Below are positions 6,546 to 11,285 of a stretch of DNA of 11,285 nt, piece by piece. Position numbers and translations under genes: made by a program. Location: NCBI GenBank assembly GCA_041669225.1, contig JBAYBO010000032.1:1-11285 (forward strand), read 5' to 3'. This DNA comes from UBA1424 sp041669225 (GTDB lineage: Bacteria; Bacillota_I; Bacilli_A; RFN20; CAG-826). The notes under the pieces were generated by a model, which worked only from the letters and a program-made list of their open reading frames with translations, searched no databases and had not been told where the DNA came from. The number at the start of each line of letters is the position of its first letter. Position 1 is the first letter of the stretch.

Positions 6546-7040
6546 CTATTCTTTAAGCTCGTGATTATCTTGCTCGGCTTCTTTAGCCAACTTAGCTTTT
6601 GCCTGTTTATTCGTATCAAGCGATTTTCTGAAGACGACAAATCTTTGATACAAGAATTCCAAGACAAAATTGAGTACCATGACTATTGCTAATACGAGGA
6701 AGCCATTCCATTTGAGTGTGTCTTCCAAATGATTGCCTAAGAGGGTTGATGTCGGGGCAAAGACGGCGTAGAAAAGAAAAACGAGGAACATCGCAAACGG
6801 AATGTTAGCGGCTGACTGGAACGTAAAACGCCGATTGAAAGTAAAGTTCCACAAAACCGATAATACGAGGGCAATTAAATATGAGGGCCACCAGCCCCAC
6901 ACACCGCCAAGAGTTAAATCCAGCACCGTAAAGGAGCCAAATTCAATTAATCCAGCCGACACCGAGAAAAGGAAAAACTTAAAGGCTCGAATCAAATCTT
7001 TTTTGCGCTCTTCTTGATCGACGGGTTTCTTTTCTTTCAT
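6546..7040 (-). other. GtrA-like module, possibly also translated alone
   Basis: Starting at Met531 of the fusion this would be a 164-residue protein, a normal size for a GtrA family member. The basic segment EERKKDLIRAFKFF (540-553) leads into four membrane segments at about 550-572, 580-598, 610-632 and 641-665. A charged Lys/Glu/Ala-rich tail follows. No stop codon separates it from the kinase. Confidence 0.5.
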
Positions 7041-8630
7041 ACCATTTAACTCCTTAAATAGGTTTTTATTTGATTTGTAAATTTTCTTGAAAACAAAGTA
7101 ATTCTTATCATACGCTTCTTTATGTTGAGGATTCGAAATATAAGTATCGTTTATGGGAATATAATCTTTGATTTGTTTAATATCTTCGATAACTCCTAAG
7201 CCGACACCGATGACGGCAGCCGCTCCAACCGCTCCGACGTTTTGGGGATTTTCGACGACCTCGATCGTTCTTCCGGTAATATCGGCAAGCATCTGATTGG
7301 TAACTTTTGAAAGGGCGCCGCCTCCGACAAAACGAATCGTTTGTGAGGTCTTGATTTTTTTATCCTGACATTCGAGCATCCATCGTAGATGAAAACAAAT
7401 TCCCTCTAAAACAGCCCTAATTAGTTCAGTTTTACCTGTTTCTAAGCGAATATTAAAAAACATTCCCGCGGCATTAGGATCTTCAAACGGGCAGCGATTT
7501 CCGTGCAACCAGGGAGTAAAAATAACACCACCTGAACCAGGTTCGGCTTTCTTTACTGTCTCAGTGAGATAGTCATATAGACTCGTATAAATCTTTTCTT
7601 TGTCAAAGGTAATATCTTTCTTCTCAAGATAGATACCAATTTCATCTGAGGCTAAATGGTCTTTGACCCATTCGAGGCTCTTACCAGCAGTTTCCATCTC
7701 AGCGAAATAATTAAAACGTTTTTCTTCGACGGCCACAATCGAGGCAATCATTGAACTAACATCGACGACTTGTTTATCAAGGATGGTCGAAACCCACCCC
7801 GATGTTCCAGAGTAAATGTGCGTCTCGCCGACATTGACCGCTCCCGCACCGAGACCGATTAAAGTCGCATCACCCCCACCCCCAAAGACGGGCGTGCCAT
7901 CAGTTAGACCTAAATCCTTAGCAGCTTTTGAAGTTAATCCGCCAACGATATCGGTGGCTTTGATTATTTCGGGAAGATGGTCCATGTTGACACCAAAGGT
8001 GCGGCATAAGGATTTACTCCAACCTTCATGGCCTTTCCGGGTGTCATATAGAAAGGTCGAATATGCTGAATCGGGTGTCATGATAAAACGACCTGTTAAG
8101 CGAGCAATTAAATATTCTTTAACATCTAACCATTTATGAATTTTTTTAAAGATTTCGGGTTCATTATTTTCAACCCATTTATATTTCCATAAAGGATCTT
8201 TAACACTCAGTGAGGCAGCTTTGGTAATGCGGAGACTTTTTAGTAATTTAAAAATGTTCGCGCCTTCGATTTCTAAACCTCCACCCATTCCATCTTTCAG
8301 TTCTTGTTTAGATCTTTGATCCATATAGCTCATCGCCGGACGTAAGGCATTGCCTTCCTTATCGACTAAGACTAGTCCTTGCATTTGTGAGCAAAAAGAA
8401 ATTCCGGCAATATCACTTGGCTTAACGTCGCTTTTTGTAAAGAGTTGATGGGTTGTGTCGGCCATCGCCTGCCACCACTCATCAACATCTTGTTCGGCCC
8501 CACCGTTATCAAGTAAGTAAAGACCATAGCCCTGATGAGCGCTTGTTAGGAGAGTAATCGTCTTATCAATGGCAAATAGACACGTTTTTACGCCAGTCGT
8601 ACCGATATCATAAGCAATGACATATTTCAT
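6546..8630 (-). CDS. FGGY-family carbohydrate kinase fused to a GtrA-like membrane domain
   Basis: The 694-residue product joins two families. Residues 1-530 are a complete FGGY sugar kinase of xylulokinase type: phosphate-1 loop YDIGTTGVK (7-15), SFCSQMQGLVLVD (78-90), YMDQR (102-106), the GGGGDA segment (250-255), YSGTSGW (273-279), and RFVGGGALSK (433-442) with NPQNVGAVGAA (461-471). It would phosphorylate a sugar or polyol with ATP; the substrate is not evident. Residues about 546-668 form four hydrophobic segments with the GtrA-like core WNFTFNRRFTF (594-604) and a closing NFVLEFLYQRFVVF; GtrA proteins act in export of lipid-linked sugars. The kinase module has the usual length of a free-standing kinase, so the GtrA part is an addition. 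AAAAGGAG at 8640-8647, 9 nt before the ATG, supports the start. The gene lies 21 nt after the TetR gene and is the last of the operon seen here. Confidence 0.87.
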   Translation of the reverse strand: MKYVIAYDIGTTGVKTCLFAIDKTITLLTSAHQGYGLYLLDNGGAEQDVDEWWQAMADTTHQLFTKSDVKPSDIAGISFCSQMQGLVLVDKEGNALRPAMSYMDQRSKQELKDGMGGGLEIEGANIFKLLKSLRITKAASLSVKDPLWKYKWVENNEPEIFKKIHKWLDVKEYLIARLTGRFIMTPDSAYSTFLYDTRKGHEGWSKSLCRTFGVNMDHLPEIIKATDIVGGLTSKAAKDLGLTDGTPVFGGGGDATLIGLGAGAVNVGETHIYSGTSGWVSTILDKQVVDVSSMIASIVAVEEKRFNYFAEMETAGKSLEWVKDHLASDEIGIYLEKKDITFDKEKIYTSLYDYLTETVKKAEPGSGGVIFTPWLHGNRCPFEDPNAAGMFFNIRLETGKTELIRAVLEGICFHLRWMLECQDKKIKTSQTIRFVGGGALSKVTNQMLADITGRTIEVVENPQNVGAVGAAAVIGVGLGVIEDIKQIKDYIPINDTYISNPQHKEAYDKNYFVFKKIYKSNKNLFKELNGMKEKKPVDQEERKKDLIRAFKFFLFSVSAGLIEFGSFTVLDLTLGGVWGWWPSYLIALVLSVLWNFTFNRRFTFQSAANIPFAMFLVFLFYAVFAPTSTLLGNHLEDTLKWNGFLVLAIVMVLNFVLEFLYQRFVVFRKSLDTNKQAKAKLAKEAEQDNHELKE
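7038..7055 (-). promoter_or_regulatory. Internal ribosome binding site and ATG at the kinase-GtrA junction
   Basis: On the minus strand AAGGAG (7050-7055) lies 9 nt before an in-frame ATG (7038-7040). This is exactly where the kinase domain ends and the GtrA domain begins. It looks like the start signal of a formerly separate gene and could still drive internal initiation. Confidence 0.55.
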
Positions 8631-8651
8631 GTTAGGTTACTCCTTTTGCTT

Positions 8652-9305
8652 TTATGATTGATGGGTGATTTTGCTACGTTCGAACGTAAAGGCTGATTCG
8701 ATAAACTTTAAAAACTCCTGGACGACTCTTTCGTCTTCTTTTAAAACGTCAGCGCCACAATAAATCTTGTAGCGTTCCATATAATATTCGCAGCTATAGG
8801 AAAACTGCATCATCATTAATAAACTATCAAAAAAGAAAGCAAACATTCTGGGATCGATATCCTGGCGGACATCACCATCTACCATTGCATTAGCGATGAA
8901 CTCACTATAAACCTTCGCGGTTATGCCTTCGATTCTTTTAGCGAGTTCCGGGGCGAAACGTTTATTGCTTCCGACCGTAATTGAGTTATACATCTTGGTG
9001 TAATTAACGTGTTTTCTAGAATAGTGTTGCACGGCGCGTATAATCTTTTCGGTGCGTTTAAGAAGTTTTTCTTCGCCTTCTAAAACATCACTGACAACCG
9101 ACTCTAAAACTTTTAAGCTCTTATTAAGACATGCCAGAAAGAATACTTCTTTATCTTTGTAGTACTTATAAAGCACACCAACACTAATACCGGCTTTCTT
9201 AGCAATGACATTTATATTCGCACGGTCTAAACCAAACTCCGCGAATTCATTGATTCCCGTTTCCAAAATATCGTCGAGTTTCTCTTTGGTCAGTTTTGCT
9301 AGCAT
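8652..9305 (-). CDS. TetR/AcrR-family transcriptional regulator
   Basis: The 217-residue product has a typical TetR N-terminal DNA-binding domain. A first helix at about 6-24 ends in NEFAEFGLD, followed by the helix-turn-helix NVIAKKAGISVGVLYKYYKDKEVFF (32-56). The rest is an all-helical ligand-sensing and dimerisation region without recognisable ligand specificity. The usual mode of action is repression released by a small molecule; here the natural target would be its own operon. The gene lies inside the operon, 8 nt after the aldolase stop and 21 nt before the kinase, so it would be autoregulated. The operon promoter is outside the window, so no operator can be shown. The ATG has AAAGGA about 11 nt upstream, a rather long spacing, overlapping the end of the aldolase gene. 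Confidence 0.88.
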   Translation of the reverse strand: MLAKLTKEKLDDILETGINEFAEFGLDRANINVIAKKAGISVGVLYKYYKDKEVFFLACLNKSLKVLESVVSDVLEGEEKLLKRTEKIIRAVQHYSRKHVNYTKMYNSITVGSNKRFAPELAKRIEGITAKVYSEFIANAMVDGDVRQDIDPRMFAFFFDSLLMMMQFSYSCEYYMERYKIYCGADVLKEDERVVQEFLKFIESAFTFERSKITHQS

Positions 9306-9313
9306 AGTAATTA

Positions 9314-10372
9314 CTATCCTTTCATTTTTGAGTATTTATGAGTATAGACGAGTCTTTGTAACCATGAATCAATCGTGCCTAAAGGCTTATCGATGTTAGT
9401 TAAGGCAACAAGCATCGCGCATAAGCATTGTTTGCGGAGAATCATCTCCACGGCTTGGGCTTCAAATTCATTAACGCCCACACAAAGCGCACCGGCGCCT
9501 TGAATAAGCACTGCGCTTCGACCTTTAAGATTATTAAGTGCATCTTCTATTTTACCGTTACGAATCGAGACACCAATTATCTGAGCGACATCATCGATAT
9601 ATGGATAGAATGTTTTTCCGTTCGCGCTTACCGCGCTGACATCGGGATTATCGTCATAAATTATATGATTGGTTTTACTATATTTGACAATATCATCAGG
9701 AATACGAATATTCTTAAATGATTTAGGAGTAAAGTTTACTTCATTAACGAATTGTCGAATGTATTTATTTCTTAACTCTTCTAAAGAAGAAACATCCGTT
9801 AAGCGATATATTTCTTTTTCGGCAGCTTGTTCTAAAGCAAAGGCCCGGTTAAAAGCTTCTTCCATTGTGCCTCCAAGACTAAACGCGCCATGGGATCTAA
9901 GCAAAAAGACAACACTCTTAGGATTGTCTTTAATAGCCTTTGCGGCATTCTTAGCAAGCTTCTTGGTCGAAGAAATGCCATAGGCGGCATTAGGAACATA
10001 ATCGCCAAGCAAATCTTGATCGCTTTTAGTAACTTTTATACCCTGCCCAAGAACGCTTAAAACCGAGGCATTTAATTGATGGGTGTGAATAACAAAGTTA
10101 ATGTCTTTGCGAAGCTTATAAACGGCTGCGTGAATACCTTTTTCACTTGATGGCTTAATATCGCCTTTATAAGAACAATCTTCAATATTAAGCAAAACAA
10201 TGTCTTCGGGTTTTAAAGTTTCATAGCCTCGCCCTTTGGGTGTAACCACGAATTGCGTGTCAGAAACACGCGCAGAAATATTTCCCCAAGTCCTAGCAAT
10301 TAATCCAGACTTGACGAGCTTTAAACCAGCTTCAACAACTAACTGTCTGGCTCTTTGAATGTTTTGATCCAT
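9314..10372 (-). CDS. Class II aldolase/adducin family protein with a second, degenerate domain
   Basis: The 352-residue product has a class II (zinc) sugar-phosphate aldolase domain at about 1-200, like FucA, RhaD and AraD. GNISAR is at 30-35, PSSEKGIH at 74-81 holds the presumed catalytic Glu77, HTHQ at 96-99 supplies zinc ligands His96 and His98, and RSHGAF at 158-163 supplies His160. Residues about 250-335 look like a second copy: YPYIDDVAQIIG (256-267), then a hydrophobic segment ending QGAGALCVG (291-299), where the SHG histidine is replaced. Single-domain aldolases have about 210-230 residues, so this is a long form. The likely reaction is reversible cleavage of a phosphorylated sugar to DHAP or glycolaldehyde plus an aldehyde. 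The ATG at 10372 is chosen because it lies 7 nt after the upstream stop and fits the family N-terminus. A start at 10420 would add 16 residues overlapping the aminotransferase gene. Confidence 0.88.
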   Translation of the reverse strand: MDQNIQRARQLVVEAGLKLVKSGLIARTWGNISARVSDTQFVVTPKGRGYETLKPEDIVLLNIEDCSYKGDIKPSSEKGIHAAVYKLRKDINFVIHTHQLNASVLSVLGQGIKVTKSDQDLLGDYVPNAAYGISSTKKLAKNAAKAIKDNPKSVVFLLRSHGAFSLGGTMEEAFNRAFALEQAAEKEIYRLTDVSSLEELRNKYIRQFVNEVNFTPKSFKNIRIPDDIVKYSKTNHIIYDDNPDVSAVSANGKTFYPYIDDVAQIIGVSIRNGKIEDALNNLKGRSAVLIQGAGALCVGVNEFEAQAVEMILRKQCLCAMLVALTNIDKPLGTIDSWLQRLVYTHKYSKMKG

Positions 10373-10379
10373 AAATGGC

Positions 10380-11285
10380 TTATTCTCCAAGCTTTCCGCA
10401 TTTAGCAAACACGCGTTCAAAGCGCGTTAAGACTTCATCAATCATCTCTTCGGTATAAGCGGCATTTGTATAAAGTCGAGTTCCAGCTAAAGTGACAATA
10501 CCCTCGGCCATATAGGCGGCACCCATATGTTCCATTTCTTTTTGTCTAATGCTTGTTTCTTTTAAGATGCTCGGAATTGTCCAAGGCTTTTTCCAGTTGA
10601 TGACAAAGTGCATCGTTCCGGCATTATCTAGATGGACAATGGAACCTTGGTTAAATACAACAAACGGTAAGTCATATTTTTTGACTAATTCCTGCAAACC
10701 TCTAGTTAGACGATCGCCCATTCTTCCTGCTACTTCGCAAGCATTGCGTTTTTGGATTTCGCATAAGGTGTAATAGCCGGCCACACACGATATTGGCGTG
10801 GCTGCTAAAGTACCGCCGCATAAAGCTTTTGGTAACTTCTTGCCCGATGAATCGAGGCCAGCCCCTAGATAAGCCATTGACTCTTTATGTCCACCGATGC
10901 CACCGGCACCGGGATATCCACCTGCTATTATCTTGCCAAAAATCGTTAAATCGGGATCGATGCCAAAGAAGCCCTGGGCTCCGCTTGGTCCAATTCTAAA
11001 TCCGGTAACGACTTCGTCGAAAATTAACAAGGCCCCATACTTTTTGGCCAGTCTTTCCGTGCCTTGAAGGAATTCTTTTGATAACGGCCGCGTTCCACTT
11101 TCTGGTCCGACCGGTTCGATGAAAATAGCGGCCGTACCCCCACTTAATTTATTGAGACGCAATTTTCTTTCTAAATCCTTTAAGTCATTTGGAAAGAATT
11201 CTTTGGTATGTTTAAAAACAAATCCGGGAATGCCTTTGGCCATGATGCCTTTCGTTCCGGGAACACGAAGTCCATAAGCTAACTG
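10380..11285 (-). CDS. Class III PLP aminotransferase, glutamate-1-semialdehyde aminotransferase-like (partial, 5' end outside window)
   Basis: The C-terminal 301 residues are present; the frame stays open to the window edge, so the Met at 11243 is internal and about 130-150 residues are missing. Pyridoxal-phosphate motifs are intact: IFIEPVG, then ALLIFDEVVTGFR with the Asp that binds the cofactor nitrogen (fragment residue 90), then DPDLTIFGKIIAGG with the Schiff-base Lys (fragment residue 118, codon 10932-10934). CGGTLAATPISCVAG matches the GTLxxxP region of the family. These enzymes move amino groups between an amine or amino sugar and a keto acid, or within a molecule. Heme biosynthesis (HemL) is unlikely: the neighbours are an aldolase and a sugar kinase. 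The stop lies 7 nt before the aldolase start, so it is the first operon gene visible here. Confidence 0.88.
   Translation of the reverse strand, partial: QLAYGLRVPGTKGIMAKGIPGFVFKHTKEFFPNDLKDLERKLRLNKLSGGTAAIFIEPVGPESGTRPLSKEFLQGTERLAKKYGALLIFDEVVTGFRIGPSGAQGFFGIDPDLTIFGKIIAGGYPGAGGIGGHKESMAYLGAGLDSSGKKLPKALCGGTLAATPISCVAGYYTLCEIQKRNACEVAGRMGDRLTRGLQELVKKYDLPFVVFNQGSIVHLDNAGTMHFVINWKKPWTIPSILKETSIRQKEMEHMGAAYMAEGIVTLAGTRLYTNAAYTEEMIDEVLTRFERVFAKCGKLGE

Noticed and set aside
10373..10420. A 16-residue N-terminal extension of the aldolase
   Set aside because: It overlaps the end of the aminotransferase gene and lies outside the conserved family N-terminus; the ATG at 10372 fits better.
10380..11285. 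Identity as HemL, the heme-pathway glutamate-1-semialdehyde aminomutase
   Set aside because: The motifs are of the general class III family, but the operon partners are an aldolase, a TetR regulator and a sugar kinase, not heme genes.
1..11285. Use of UGA as tryptophan, as in Mycoplasma
   Set aside because: TGA ends the permease gene at 3940-3942 exactly where family length predicts, and all recognised Trp positions use TGG.

Overview
The window looks like the chromosome of a low-to-moderate GC Gram-positive-lineage bacterium (Bacillota, possibly an Erysipelotrichia or Mollicutes-related gut lineage). The basis is AGGAGG-type ribosome binding sites, a lysine riboswitch with an intrinsic terminator, a lipoprotein solute-binding protein of an ABC importer, and short intergenic gaps. 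The genetic code is standard: TGA is used as a stop (permease gene, 3940-3942) and Trp is TGG. The exact genus cannot be fixed from the sequence. No mobile elements, CRISPR arrays, tRNAs or rRNAs were seen.

Left part (1-2002): a consensus-like promoter and a structured leader precede a polytopic membrane protein made of two related halves (187-1386). It ends in a terminator shared with a convergent NAD(P)H-dependent FMN reductase gene (1445-2002, minus).

Middle-left (2003-4658): a divergent intergenic region carries a lysine riboswitch (about 2160-2373). Its P1, antiterminator and terminator helices can all be traced and are mutually exclusive. It precedes a three-gene ABC importer (lipoprotein receptor, permease, ATPase). 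The riboswitch identifies lysine as the most likely substrate, which protein similarity alone would not do. A terminator closes the unit at 4619-4658.

Middle (4733-6544): a stand-alone gene for a CASTOR/POLLUX-type ion channel, with two membrane helices, a pore-like loop and a large cytosolic part with two Rossmann/RCK-like modules.

Right half (6546-11285, all minus): a tightly packed operon, read right to left. It holds a class III (glutamate-1-semialdehyde-like) aminotransferase cut by the window edge, a two-domain class II aldolase, a TetR regulator, and an FGGY sugar kinase fused in frame to a GtrA-like membrane domain. Kinase plus aldolase suggests phosphorylation and then retro-aldol cleavage of a sugar or sugar derivative. 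The aminotransferase suggests an amino or keto intermediate. The substrate is unknown and the combination is the least explained part of the window. The kinase-GtrA junction keeps a Shine-Dalgarno sequence and an ATG, so it looks like two genes joined by loss of a stop codon.
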